From Bacillota bacterium (GTDB lineage: Bacteria; Bacillota; Desulfotomaculia; Desulfotomaculales; Desulfohalotomaculaceae): a stretch of DNA of 64,000 bases. The translations under genes and the position numbers were made by a program. Position 1 is the first letter of the stretch; each line of letters opens with the position of its first letter. Shown one piece after another: positions 1 through 8,244 of the stretch. The notes beneath the pieces were generated by a model that saw only the letters and a program-made list of their open reading frames with translations, had not been told where the DNA came from and ran no database searches. The stretch lies in assembly GCA_009711615.1 (NCBI GenBank), contig VENI01000005.1, positions 496,001 to 560,000 of the forward strand, given 5' to 3'.

Positions 1-123
1 AAAGTCATGGGTTTTGGTGGATTTGGACAAATCAGCATCCAGCACCACAACATTCGGGTTCTCTTTACCCAACGCTAAAAGCGTTTCACCATATGCTTCT
101 CGAGTTGCAATCTTTTTGCTCAA
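1..123 (-). CDS. Transketolase C-terminal subunit, 5' part only (runs off the left edge)
   Basis: The 41 visible codons begin with TTG at 123, preceded by an AGAGAGG ribosome site, and read [10 protein letters not shown], then [17 protein letters not shown]. This is the conserved start of the pyrimidine-binding half of split transketolases, which act in the non-oxidative pentose phosphate pathway. The partner N-terminal (TPP-binding) half lies just upstream at 400-1218, so the two genes should be co-transcribed. A repeat-filled gap of about 275 bp separates them, which is long for a two-subunit enzyme. The rest of the gene lies outside the window. Identity is secure from the motif; catalytic residues cannot be judged. 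Confidence 0.9.
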   Translation of the reverse strand, partial: MSKKIATREAYGETLLALGKENPNVVVLDADLSKSTKTHDF

Positions 124-399
124 CGCTAATACCTCTCTTTCAATTATCTGTTTACGGGGCGGCATGGAAACCGCCCCCTACATGTTTATAATAAAATTAT
201 CGATTGATATCTCTGTAGGGGTTCTATTTATCGAAACCTCACCTGCATTATTTCATTCATTAACATGCATTCACCCTACACATGGTTCCTTAACGGGCTT
301 GATGAATCAAGCCCCTACTGCCCACTAGTAATTATTATCGGTTTGCATGCATACTACATGCACCCTTTCCACTTTCCAACTTTCTACTTCCCAACTTTT
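124..399. repeat. Repeat-filled gap between the transketolase halves
   Basis: No gene is visible. The stretch holds one family B hairpin (155-181), two family A hairpins (215-239 and 295-318) and a CTTTCCA-type heptamer run (364-397) next to the stop codon of the N-terminal subunit. The short open frames here are translations of these repeats. Confidence 0.8.
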
Positions 400-1218
400 T
401 CACGCCAGCTCTTCTAACGCTTGCGCCACCTGTTCTTCGCTTGGCGCCTTGCCATGCCAACCCACTTGGTCTTCCATGAAGGATACCCCTTTGCCTTTTA
501 CTGTTTGGGATACTATCATGGTGGGTTTGCCTTTGGTCTGCTTTGCTTCTTCCACTGCATTTAATATCTGTTCCATGTTGTGGCCGTCAATCTCTATTAC
601 ATGCCAACCAAAGGCGCGCCATTTGTCAGCCACCGGTTCAGGTGACATTACTTCTTCCACTTTTCCATCTATCTGCATCTTGTTATGATCCAAGAATGCG
701 GTTAGGTTATCCAATTGGTAGTGACCGCTGGCCATGGCTGCTTCCCATATTTGTCCCTCTTGAATTTCACCGTCACCAACTAAAACATATACTCGGTAGT
801 CCTTTTTATCCAGTTTGCCGGCCAGTGCCATACCATTGGCCACTGACAAACCCTGTCCCAGTGAGCCGGTAGACATTTCCACCCCGGGCACTTTTTTCAT
901 GTCTGGGTGCCCCTGCAATTTACTACCCAACTTGCGCAACGTTTTTAACTCTTCCTTGTCAAAGTAACCCTTCTCTGCCAAGGCAGCATACAGCACCGGG
1001 GCAGCATGTCCTTTACTTAGCACAAACCTGTCCCTTTCCGGCCACTTTGGCTCATCCGGCTTTATATTCATCACTTCAAAATAAAGGGCGGCAGCAATAT
1101 CTGCCGCGGAAAGTGAGCCACCGGGGTGACCAGAGCCGGCTTCACCCAGCATGGTGACAATATCCCGGCGTATTGTTTTTGCCTTGTCCTGCAGTTCCTG
1201 CAGCCGGTTTTGATTCAT
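400..1218 (-). CDS. Transketolase N-terminal (TPP-binding) subunit
   Basis: A 272-residue protein matching the N-terminal subunit of split transketolase, which transfers two-carbon units in the pentose phosphate pathway. The start region carries [14 protein letters not shown]. The thiamine diphosphate/Mg motif is [13 protein letters not shown] with the partner Asn in DHNKMQIDG about 30 residues on. A His of the substrate pocket is in [13 protein letters not shown]. Length is typical for this half-enzyme. The ATG at 1218 has a GGAGGGG site 7-8 bases upstream. The C-terminal half follows at 123. A heptamer repeat run abuts the stop codon. Confidence 0.95.
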   Translation of the reverse strand: MNQNRLQELQDKAKTIRRDIVTMLGEAGSGHPGGSLSAADIAAALYFEVMNIKPDEPKWPERDRFVLSKGHAAPVLYAALAEKGYFDKEELKTLRKLGSKLQGHPDMKKVPGVEMSTGSLGQGLSVANGMALAGKLDKKDYRVYVLVGDGEIQEGQIWEAAMASGHYQLDNLTAFLDHNKMQIDGKVEEVMSPEPVADKWRAFGWHVIEIDGHNMEQILNAVEEAKQTKGKPTMIVSQTVKGKGVSFMEDQVGWHGKAPSEEQVAQALEELA

Positions 1219-1309
1219 ATGTATTCCCCTCCAGTTAATTTTTTTGGAATTCAGTACTCAGAATTCATAAGTATCTACATTCTTTAAATATTTTTACAGA
1301 TTTTCTATT

Positions 1310-1341
1310 CTGACTCCTGACCTATGTCTCCTGACTCCTAA
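1310..1341. repeat. Heptamer run (CTCCTGA type) after the YitT gene
   Basis: Degenerate copies of CTGACTC/CTCCTGA separate the YitT stop codon from the transketolase start. Confidence 0.7.
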
Positions 1342-1344
1342 TCA

Positions 1345-2196
1345 TCATTTCTTATAAGCAGTCATTTGCTTAAAACCTTCTCCTATCACTTCGTGCACAT
1401 CAGTGGTAATTACAAAGGCCCTTGGGTCTGCCTCGTGAATAATGTCTTTCAGTTTGGATACCTCACTGCGGTGTACCACCGAGAGCAAAACATGCCTGTT
1501 ACTGCCTGTATACATCCCCCGGGCATTCCAGATGGTTGCACCCCGGTGCAGTTCTTTAGTTAGCTTATCCCCCACCGCCCTGGGGTCGTTGGTAATAATG
1601 ATAAAGCCCTTGGCATAGGAAAAGCCGTCCTGGACCATGTCTATCACCTTGGCTATGGTGAAAGTACAGATTAAGGCATACATAGCCAGTTCCCATGAAT
1701 TAAAGACAATACCGGCGGATACTACCACCATGGCATCCACCATGAACAGCATCTGCCCAATATCAAGACCGATATAAGAACGTAGTATGGCCGCTGCCAT
1801 ATCAGTACCACCGGTGGTGCTTTTATTACGAAACACCAAACCCAAGCCCAGGCCGGCTAACACCCCGCCATAGATAGTGGCCAGTAACAGGTTGTCTGTG
1901 GGGGCATGCAGAAAGGGTGCGGTAAGGTCAATGGCCAGTGCCACCGCTATGGTGCCATACAGCGAGTGTAGTATAAACCCCCATCCCAAGCGTAAAAAGC
2001 CCATTATGTACAGCGGCACGTTTAGCCCCAGCACTGCCATACCAACTGGAATATTAAACAGGTGGTAAATAATGGTGGCAAGTCCGCTAACGCCGCCGGC
2101 AGCAATTTTATTGGGCACCAAAAACAGGTTTAACGCCATGGCCAGTAGTACTACGCCGATGGTTACGCCTAAGTATTGTTTTACCCAATTGTACAA
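1345..2196 (-). CDS. YitT family membrane protein (DUF161 + DUF2179)
   Basis: 283 residues. The first roughly 200 residues are a polytopic membrane domain with about five hydrophobic segments and the glycine-rich NKIAAGGVSGLATI and RNKSTTGGTDMAA motifs of the YitT/DUF161 family. The last roughly 80 residues form the soluble DUF2179 domain (GFSYAKGFIIITNDP ... ARGMYTG ... VLLSVVHRSE). The family is common and multicopy in Firmicutes and its transported substrate is not established. It lies between prfB and the transketolase genes with no sign of functional linkage. Confidence 0.9.
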   Translation of the reverse strand: MYNWVKQYLGVTIGVVLLAMALNLFLVPNKIAAGGVSGLATIIYHLFNIPVGMAVLGLNVPLYIMGFLRLGWGFILHSLYGTIAVALAIDLTAPFLHAPTDNLLLATIYGGVLAGLGLGLVFRNKSTTGGTDMAAAILRSYIGLDIGQMLFMVDAMVVVSAGIVFNSWELAMYALICTFTIAKVIDMVQDGFSYAKGFIIITNDPRAVGDKLTKELHRGATIWNARGMYTGSNRHVLLSVVHRSEVSKLKDIIHEADPRAFVITTDVHEVIGEGFKQMTAYKK

Positions 2197-2274
2197 TGTA
2201 TCAACCCCAAAATATTATCTAGGGGTTATGTTTCCCAAATTCTGCCCACAAATTACAAATTCCTGCATGTAATG

Positions 2275-2307
2275 CAAAAAACCAGGCTCAATAGGGCCTG
2301 GTTTTTT
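2275..2307 (-). terminator. Rho-independent terminator of prfB
   Basis: Stem AACCAGGC/GCCTGGTT with a short loop, flanked by an A run on one side and a T run on the other, so it may work in both directions. It lies downstream of prfB on the minus strand. Confidence 0.75.
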
Positions 2308-2390
2308 AGTAGTCAGAATAAAACCGCTACAAACAAACTATATATCTTATACTTAAAGTTTACTGCTGTAACCTGTCATGTGACCTCTTA

Positions 2391-2414
2391 GGGCTCAATG
2401 AATTGAGCCCCTAC
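2391..2414. repeat. Family A hairpin
   Basis: GGGCTCAA-TGAA-TTGAGCCC stem-loop followed by CTAC. It lies in a 50-bp unit whose near-copy is at 3768-3817, downstream of the stop codon of prfB. Confidence 0.85.
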
Positions 2415-2417
2415 TGC

Positions 2418-2494
2418 GTTTTGAATTAATGTTTTGAATTAATGTTTTGAATTTATGTTTTCCATTCTTAATTCTTCATTCTTAATTCTTAATT
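2418..2494. repeat. 13-bp tandem repeat followed by ATTCTTA heptamers
   Basis: GTTTTGAATTAAT is repeated three times (2418-2456, last copy with one change). Four copies of ATTCTTA/ATTCTTC follow at 2464-2491. A further CTCCTGA-type run at 2521-2547 overlaps the end of prfB. Together with the terminator and hairpin these fill the gap between YitT and prfB; no gene is visible. Confidence 0.85.
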
Positions 2495-2540
2495 GTTATT
2501 CATGCATGCCCAATGCACCCTACTGACTCCTGTCTCCTGA

Positions 2541-3654
2541 CTACTGAGCTCTTCTTGCCATAGACTTCAAATATCCCTGAATAAAGGGATCAATTCCCCC
2601 ATCCATTACGTTATCCACATTACCTATCTCCACGTTGGTGCGATGGTCTTTTACCATCTTATAGGGGTGGAAAACGTATGACCTTATTTGGCTGCCCCAG
2701 GCTATTTCCTGCTGATCGCCCCTTATCTCTGCCAGTTCCTGCTCTTTTTTCTGCAATTCCAAATCTAACAGCTTTGCCTTCAGCATTTTCATGGCGGCAT
2801 TTTTATTGGTCATTTGGGATCGTTCACTCTGGCAGCTTACCACAATACCGGTAGGTTGGTGCGTAATGCGCACCGCCGAATCCGTTTTATTCACATGCTG
2901 GCCACCGGCACCTCCGGCACGGAATGTATCTATCTTTAAGTCCTCATCCTTAACTTCTATGTCAATGTTTTCATCATCAGCCTCTGGCATAACATCTAAC
3001 GATGCAAAGGATGTATGTCTGCGTCCGGAAGAATCAAAGGGAGATATCCGCACTAACCGGTGCACCCCTTTTTCTGACCGCAAATACCCAAAGGCATTGG
3101 GGCCATTGATTTCCACCGTGGCACTTTTTATGCCGGCATCATCGCCGGGTAGTAAGTCCAGCACATTTGCCTGGTAGCCCTTTTCCTCTGCCCAACGGGT
3201 ATACATGCGCAGTAGCATTTCCACCCAGTCTTGAGATTCTGTACCGCCGGCACCGGGGTGTAGAGCAATGATGGCACTGCCCCGATCGTACTTGCCGGAC
3301 AGCAGCACTTCCAGTTCCAAGTTGTCCAGGCGATTAATTAATTCCATCAATCCTTGCTGGGCTTCTTCCAGTGAAGCCTGGTCTTTTTCTTCTTCACTTA
3401 ACTGCACCAACACCGACAGATCTTCAATGTCGGTCTGCAATTGGTGATAGTTCTTAACCTGGTCATTTAAGTGTGACAGCTTTTGGTTGGTTTTTTGGGC
3501 TTTTTCTTGGTCATCCCAAAAACCGGGAGCCATCATTTCGTGTTCCAATCTTTCTATCTGAGAAGTTTTCCCAGCGATGTCAAAGGGAGACCCTCAAATC
3601 GTCCAGGCGCTTTTCAAGGGAACTAATCTCTTTTCTAAGTTCAGTATAATCCAT
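2541..3654 (-). CDS. prfB: Peptide chain release factor 2, with programmed +1 frameshift
   Basis: RF2 releases the peptide at UGA and UAA stop codons. The ATG at 3654 follows AAGGAGGG. The first 24 codons end in CTT and then an in-frame TGA (3582-3580). A +1 slip at CTT-T restores the frame as DIAGKTSQIERLEHEMM, the classic RF2 arrangement in which RF2 shortage promotes its own synthesis. The full product is about 370 residues, normal for the family. The stop-recognition motif SPF is in VRISPFDSSGRRHTS. The catalytic GGQ motif is in RAGGAGGQHVNKTDSAV. It lies downstream of secA in the same direction, across a repeat-rich gap. Confidence 0.97.
3579..3594 (-). promoter_or_regulatory. RF2 programmed frameshift site
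   Basis: On the gene strand the site reads AGG GTC TCC CTT TGA C. It has the slippery CTT-T, the UGA with a following C (poor termination context), and an AGGG Shine-Dalgarno-like stimulator at the usual distance. The stimulator is shorter than the AGGGGG of the textbook site. Confidence 0.93.
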
Positions 3655-3955
3655 TAAAAATTGCAGCCCTCCTTGTAAAATTCAGTAGTTAGTAGTTAGG
3701 AGTTAGTAGTTAGGAGAAAAACCTTAAAAACAAGATGTACATATCTTCTTTTGTTTTACCTCTGCGAACCTGTCATATGCCCTCTTAGGGCTCAATGAAT
3801 TGAGTCCCTAATGCGTTTCTCGATAAACATTTGGTTTTCCGGGGCGGCGTGGAAACCACCCCCTACAATTTCATTTTTAATTAAGACATGCATGTTCGCA
3901 TACCTACTATCTCCTATCTCCTATCTCCTATCTCCTATCTCCTATCTCCTATCTC
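3655..3955. repeat. Repeat-filled gap between secA and prfB
   Basis: About 300 bp without a gene. It contains a GTTAGGA-type heptamer run at 3683-3716 (opposite orientation to most others), a family A hairpin at 3788-3810 inside a 50-bp unit resembling 2371-2420, a family B hairpin at 3841-3865, and a clean CTCCTAT array at 3903-3973 that enters the end of secA. Confidence 0.85.
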
Positions 3956-3973
3956 CTATCTCCTATCTCCTGC
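3903..3973. repeat. CTCCTAT heptamer array overlapping the secA 3' end
   Basis: About nine near-perfect tandem copies of the 7-mer CTCCTAT. The last copies lie inside the secA coding sequence and encode its final Gly-Asp-Arg-Arg and the TAG stop. Confidence 0.93.
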
Positions 3974-6610
3974 TCTTCCACAACATTTCTTGTGTTTCTT
4001 GCCGCTACCGCAGGGGCAGGGTTCGTTTCTGCCTACTTTTTCTTCCCGGCGCACCGGTTGTTTACTTTGTTCTTCATCCTGATACCTGTTTTCCACTATG
4101 TTGCGTTTTTGTTCAGGTTCAGCCTCACGAACTATGCTCACCCGGAAGATGTAACGTACTACATCGTCTTGGATGTTGTCGATCATGTTTTGGAACATTT
4201 CGTAGCCTTCAAATTTATATTCAGTTACCGGATCCTTTTGGCCGTAACCCCTTAAGCCAATACCCTCGCGTAACTGATCCATGGCATCAAGGTGATCCAT
4301 CCACTTGCTATCCACTGTGCGCAGAACGATCATACGTTCAATTTCCCTTAGGGTTTCAGCACCCAGTTCTTCTTCCCGCTTCTCATAGGCCTCCATGCTC
4401 TTCTTTAACAGCAGATCGGCCAGTTCTTCACGCTCCATATCCATGTCATTGATATCTTCCACCTGTAGGTCATGGTCGGGCAAGAAAAGCTGATCAGCCT
4501 GGCGTAATAGTGCTTCCCTATCCCACTCCTCGGGATAAACCCCTTCGGGACAGTAAACCTCCACCGTCCGCTTCACCACTTGGGTAATCATGTCTTGTAC
4601 GTTTTCTTTCATGTTTTCCCCGGTGAGTACTTTACGGCGTTGCTCGTATATCAATTCACGCTGCTGGTTTAACACATCGTCCAGCTGCAACACATGTTTA
4701 CGAATACTAAAGTTGCGACCTTCCACCCGTTTTTGGGCGGTTTCAATGGAATTGCTGACCATTTTGGCTTCAATTGGGGTGTCATCCTCCAGCCCCATTT
4801 TTTCCATCAGGCTGGCTATTCTGTCTGAGCCAAACAGCCGCATTAAATCATCTTCCAACGCAATAAAGAACTGACTGGAACCCGGGTCACCCTGACGGCC
4901 GGAACGACCCCGCAACTGGTTGTCAATGCGGCGACTCTCATGGCGCTCGGTTCCGACAATGTGTAAACCGCCTGCTTCCAACACCTGCTGACGTTCTTTA
5001 TCGGTTTCTTCTTTGAACTTTTTAATCAGTTCCTCATATTCACTGTTTTCTTCAGGTTTCTCTGGGTCAAAATCAATGCCCTGGCGGCGCATTTCTGCCT
5101 GAGCCAAAAATTCCGGGTTACCACCCAGCAAAATATCTGTACCACGGCCGGCCATGTTGGTGGCAATAGTTACCGCTCCAAAGCGACCAGCCTGGGCCAC
5201 AATTTCAGCTTCTTTTTCATGGTTTTTAGCATTAAGCACCTGGTGAGGGACATTGTGTTGCTTTAACGCCCGAGATAGTATCTCTGATTTTTCAATGGTT
5301 ACTGTACCCACCAGCATTGGTTGTCCCTGTTTATGGCGGAGAGCAATTTCTTCACCCACCGCTTTATATTTAGCTTCGATCGTTTTAAAAACTACATCGG
5401 GTAAATCTTCCCTAATCATTGGTTTATTGGTTGGAATGGGAACTACATCTAAACCATATATGTTCCGAAACTCTTCTTCCTCGGTTAAAGCAGTACCAGT
5501 CATACCAGACAGCTTTTTGTACATCCGAAAGTAGTTCTGGAAGGTGATGGTGGCCAGGGTTTGAGATTCCCTTTCAATCTTCACCCCTTCTTTAGCTTCA
5601 ATGGCTTGGTGCAGCCCATCACTGTAACGGCGGCCAAACATTAAACGGCCGGTGAACTGGTCTACAATTACCACTTCACCCTCTTTGATCACATAGTCCT
5701 GATCCCGCTTCATTAAATTGTGAGCCTTCAGGGCCTGTTGCAGGTGGTGGTTAATTTCATTATTTTCATTGTCATACAGGTTCTCTATACCCAGTAGTTT
5801 TTCAGCCTTGTCAATTCCTTCTTCGGTGAGGGTCACCGTGTGGGCTTTTTCATCCACATCAAAGTCTTTTTCTTTGTGTAGCTTGGGCACCACCCTGGCC
5901 ATGGCATAATACAGGTGGGTGGGTTTATCCGCCTGGCCGGAAATAATTAGCGGTGTGCGAGCCTCATCAATTAAGATACTGTCCACTTCGTCCACAATGG
6001 AGAAGTTTAATTCCCGCTGCACCATCTGTTCCGGCTGCAGCGCCATGTTATCCCTCAAGTAGTCAAACCCAAACTCGTTGTTTGTTCCATATGTAATATC
6101 ACAGTTATATGCTTCTTGGCGCTCTTCTGATTCTATTCCATGTACAATTAAACCTACAGAGAGACCCAGAAAACGGTATAACTGTCCCATCCATTGGCTG
6201 TCCCTTCGAGCCAGGTAGTCGTTCACAGTAATTACATGGGCCCCTTTGCCAGTCAGTGCATTCAAGTAAACAGGCAGTGTGGCCACCAGCGTTTTACCTT
6301 CACCGGTTTTCATTTCTGCTATCCGTCCCTGGTGCAGCACAACACCGCCCACCAACTGTACATCGTAGTGCCTCATACCCAGCACCCGCTTAGATGCCTC
6401 CCGCACCACGGCAAATGCTTCGGGCAGAATATCGTCCAGTTTCTCCCCTTTATTTAACCTGTCTTTAAACTCCCCGGTTTTAGCCTTCAGGTCGCCGTCT
6501 GACAGAGCCTGAATTTCTGATTCCAAACCGTTAATCTGGTCTACTAACCGTTGAATTTTTTTAATTTCTCGGGCGTTTTGATCAAACAACCCCTTGAAAA
6601 ATTTCAACAT
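3956..6610 (-). CDS. secA: Preprotein translocase ATPase SecA
   Basis: The motor ATPase that pushes unfolded preproteins through SecYEG. About 884 residues from the ATG at 6610, which begins [10 protein letters not shown] and has GAGGTG upstream. An ATG 27 bases earlier is in frame but lacks a ribosome site. Walker A is TGEGKT (residues about 102-107) and the DEAD-type box is [14 protein letters not shown] (about 207-220). The second helicase lobe carries GTDILLGG and the arginine-finger region [13 protein letters not shown]. The C-terminus has the zinc and SecB/lipid-binding tail [13 protein letters not shown]. The last codons (GDRR and stop) are encoded by a heptamer tandem repeat, so the natural end may have been altered by repeat growth. 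Confidence 0.97.
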   Translation of the reverse strand: MLKFFKGLFDQNAREIKKIQRLVDQINGLESEIQALSDGDLKAKTGEFKDRLNKGEKLDDILPEAFAVVREASKRVLGMRHYDVQLVGGVVLHQGRIAEMKTGEGKTLVATLPVYLNALTGKGAHVITVNDYLARRDSQWMGQLYRFLGLSVGLIVHGIESEERQEAYNCDITYGTNNEFGFDYLRDNMALQPEQMVQRELNFSIVDEVDSILIDEARTPLIISGQADKPTHLYYAMARVVPKLHKEKDFDVDEKAHTVTLTEEGIDKAEKLLGIENLYDNENNEINHHLQQALKAHNLMKRDQDYVIKEGEVVIVDQFTGRLMFGRRYSDGLHQAIEAKEGVKIERESQTLATITFQNYFRMYKKLSGMTGTALTEEEEFRNIYGLDVVPIPTNKPMIREDLPDVVFKTIEAKYKAVGEEIALRHKQGQPMLVGTVTIEKSEILSRALKQHNVPHQVLNAKNHEKEAEIVAQAGRFGAVTIATNMAGRGTDILLGGNPEFLAQAEMRRQGIDFDPEKPEENSEYEELIKKFKEETDKERQQVLEAGGLHIVGTERHESRRIDNQLRGRSGRQGDPGSSQFFIALEDDLMRLFGSDRIASLMEKMGLEDDTPIEAKMVSNSIETAQKRVEGRNFSIRKHVLQLDDVLNQQRELIYEQRRKVLTGENMKENVQDMITQVVKRTVEVYCPEGVYPEEWDREALLRQADQLFLPDHDLQVEDINDMDMEREELADLLLKKSMEAYEKREEELGAETLREIERMIVLRTVDSKWMDHLDAMDQLREGIGLRGYGQKDPVTEYKFEGYEMFQNMIDNIQDDVVRYIFRVSIVREAEPEQKRNIVENRYQDEEQSKQPVRREEKVGRNEPCPCGSGKKHKKCCGRAGDRR

Positions 6611-6642
6611 GGGGTATTTTTCACCTCGCATTAACATTAAAG

Positions 6643-6667
6643 AGAGGAACCTTTATCAGGTTCCTCT
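6643..6667 (-). other. Hairpin in the secA leader / hpf trailer
   Basis: Perfect stem AGAGGAACC/GGTTCCTCT with a 7-base loop, 33 bases before the secA start. The T run is weak on the minus strand, so it may be an hpf terminator or part of the secA leader. Confidence 0.5.
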
Positions 6668-6725
6668 ACTTGTTTATAGTACATCAACTTATTTTATCAC
6701 TTATGATAGTCAACTTCAACATTCT

Positions 6726-6898
6726 GCACTTTTGAACTTCGATTTATCATAACCGTTCAAAGAGGAGCACGATAGACACGAGGAGATCAAGGCGGCGCTG
6801 ACTTTGAGGAGCGGAGCGTATATATAATACGTGAGCACCGCAAAAGTTAAGCCAACGCAGAGATTAGAAGTGGATTTCGCGCGCACTTTTTGAACTTC
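6726..6898. other. Structured element flanked by direct repeats, upstream of secA
   Basis: A 15/16-bp direct repeat, GCACTTTTGAACTTC at 6726-6740 and again with one extra T at 6883-6898, brackets about 140 bp. This is unlike the surrounding AT-rich sequence. Its core (6811-6841) can fold as GCGG-ag-CGTAT...ATACG-...-CCGC. No convincing protein is encoded. It could be a small inserted element or a conserved noncoding RNA. Confidence 0.5.
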
Positions 6899-6901
6899 TG
6901 C

Positions 6902-7450
6902 TTAAATGAAGTCTGGCTCTATTAACCCATAGTGACCATCTTTACGCTTGTAAAGCACATTAACCTCTTCGGAATCTGAGTTAGTGAAAACAAAGAAACT
7001 GTGCCCCAACAGATTCATCTGCAGAACTGCTTCTTCCACTGACATTGGTTTAACAGCAAAACGTTTGGTTTTAACAACCTCGTAGTCATCTTCAGTTGTT
7101 TCTGCCTGCACCAGTGGAACTGGTTCCAAAGCGGCGGCTTTGCCATTACCACTTCGCTGCCTTTTCTCAAAGAGCTTACCCTTATATTTGTCAACTTGCT
7201 TTTCCAGCTTTTCCACCACCAAGTCAACGGAGGTGTACATGTCACCGGTAGCTTCTTCACCTCTTAAAATCCAGCCATTTTTAACGGGAATTGTAACCTC
7301 AACCTTTTGGTCGTCCCTTTCCACCAGCAGTGTTACCTGGGCATCCCCTAGATCATCAGAAAATTTTTCAAGCTTGTTGATTCGCTTTTCCACATAATCC
7401 TTCAGTGCCGGCGTCAGTTCAATGTTCTTACCTCGTACATTTACTTGCAT
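6902..7450 (-). CDS. hpf: Ribosome hibernation promoting factor, long form
   Basis: Long-form HPF pairs 70S ribosomes into inactive 100S dimers in stationary phase. The N-terminal HPF/RaiA domain covers about residues 1-100 (VRGKNIELTPALKDYVEKRI). A linker follows, then the C-terminal dimerisation domain with the conserved RFAVKPMSVEEAVLQMNLLGHSFFVF stretch, written here in two parts: VKPMSVEEAVLQM and LLGHSFFVF. The ATG at 7450 is preferred because GGGAG lies 9 bases upstream; an in-frame TTG at 7459 abuts that site. 182 residues, normal for the family. secA lies downstream, an order common in Firmicutes. Confidence 0.96.
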   Translation of the reverse strand: MQVNVRGKNIELTPALKDYVEKRINKLEKFSDDLGDAQVTLLVERDDQKVEVTIPVKNGWILRGEEATGDMYTSVDLVVEKLEKQVDKYKGKLFEKRQRSGNGKAAALEPVPLVQAETTEDDYEVVKTKRFAVKPMSVEEAVLQMNLLGHSFFVFTNSDSEEVNVLYKRKDGHYGLIEPDFI

Positions 7451-7623
7451 GTCTGTCAACTCCCTTCACAGAGTGTATTTATATTATCTCCAGAAAGATA
7501 GTGTTACTAGGCTTTTATATGTAAAATTATTTACTATATCTTAACACAATAACTGTGCCAGGTAAATCTTGGGTTGGATTTAATGATTTTGATTGTAAGG
7601 TTTTGATTTTGATTTTGGTTTTA

Positions 7624-7702
7624 TTCTGACTCCTGTCTCCTGACTCCTGACTCCTGCTTTTATAATTTATTCTAACTCCTAACTCCTAACTACTAACTCC
7701 TG
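7624..7702. repeat. CTCCTGA and CTCCTAA heptamer runs
   Basis: Two successive heptamer arrays, one mostly CTCCTGA and one mostly CTCCTAA, lie between the cold-shock gene terminator and the hpf promoter region. The remaining sequence from 7451 to 7623 is AT-rich and shows no gene. Confidence 0.85.
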
Positions 7703-7719
7703 CCCTTAAAATATTTAAA

Positions 7720-7740
7720 GGGTACGGTTTATCCGTACCC
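7720..7740 (-). terminator. Terminator of the cold-shock gene
   Basis: GGGTACGG/CCGTACCC stem with a 5-base loop, directly after the stop codon and followed by a TTT on the minus strand. Confidence 0.75.
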
Positions 7741-7759
7741 TGTTCTTACAAAGTTATAT

Positions 7760-7957
7760 TTATAACTTAACAACATTAGCGGCCTGTGGACCGCGATCGC
7801 CTTCTACAATGTCAAATTCAACATCTTCACCTTCGTCTAAGGATTTGTAACCATCTTCCTGAATAGCGGTGAAGTGTACAAAAACGTCGCCACCTTCATC
7901 ACTTTCAATGAAACCATAACCTTTCTTTGCATTAAACCATTTTACTTTACCTACCAC
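7760..7957 (-). CDS. Cold-shock protein, CspA family
   Basis: A 65-residue single OB-fold RNA/DNA chaperone of the usual length. The RNP1-like motif KGYGFI and the RNP2-like motif VFVHF, which form the nucleic-acid binding face, are both present, after the standard [11 protein letters not shown] start. It starts at GTG with GGAGG upstream. The gene is monocistronic, with its own promoter (8014-8043), a leader of about 50 bases and a terminator. Confidence 0.96.
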   Translation of the reverse strand: MVGKVKWFNAKKGYGFIESDEGGDVFVHFTAIQEDGYKSLDEGEDVEFDIVEGDRGPQAANVVKL

Positions 7958-8013
7958 TTAAACATTCCTCCTAAAAATATAAATAAACTACTGATTATAA
8001 GAACCAGTAATTA

Positions 8014-8043
8014 ATTTTAGCATGCCCAAAAATCCCTTGTCAA
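8014..8043 (-). promoter_or_regulatory. Sigma-A type promoter of the cold-shock gene
   Basis: On the minus strand TTGACA (8043-8038) is followed after 18 bases by TAAAAT (8019-8014). A second TTGACA lies at 8099-8094. Confidence 0.65.
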
Positions 8044-8120
8044 TAACATTAAACGACAAAAAGCACGACTCAACTTTGTCGAAAAATATTTTTTGTCAAC
8101 ACTGGTTGTGAGTATAAACC

Positions 8121-8150
8121 TGTGGATATTGTGGATAAGTCTGTTGATAA
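8121..8150. promoter_or_regulatory. Cluster of DnaA-box-like 9-mers
   Basis: Three 9-mers lie in one 30-bp stretch in the same orientation: TGTGGATAT (8121), TGTGGATAA (8130, a perfect consensus box) and TGTTGATAA (8142). They lie between comFC and the cold-shock gene. Confidence 0.5.
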
Positions 8151-8244
8151 CCGTTAAAATAAGCACTTTTATTGTGAGTAACTTTATAAGCCGTATCAGC
8201 TTTTGTCATTTTTTGGATATAGCTGGCATGATTTTTGTCGGAAT

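Noticed and set aside
14..688. Plus-strand open frames at the left edge
   Set aside because: They run through hairpin repeats and antisense to the two transketolase genes.
3903..3973. Heptamer array as a CRISPR
   Set aside because: The unit is 7 bp with no spacers and there are no cas genes nearby.
3811..4452. A 213-codon plus-strand open frame at the end of secA
   Set aside because: Its repeated LLSPISY peptide is a translation of the heptamer array and the rest is antisense to secA.
6750..6900. A protein on the minus strand in the gap before secA
   Set aside because: Open frames there lack ribosome sites, and the stretch shows repeat and hairpin structure instead of coding periodicity.
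8121..8150. Replication origin
   Set aside because: Only three boxes, no dnaA, dnaN or AT-rich unwinding region, and no change in gene strand bias around it.
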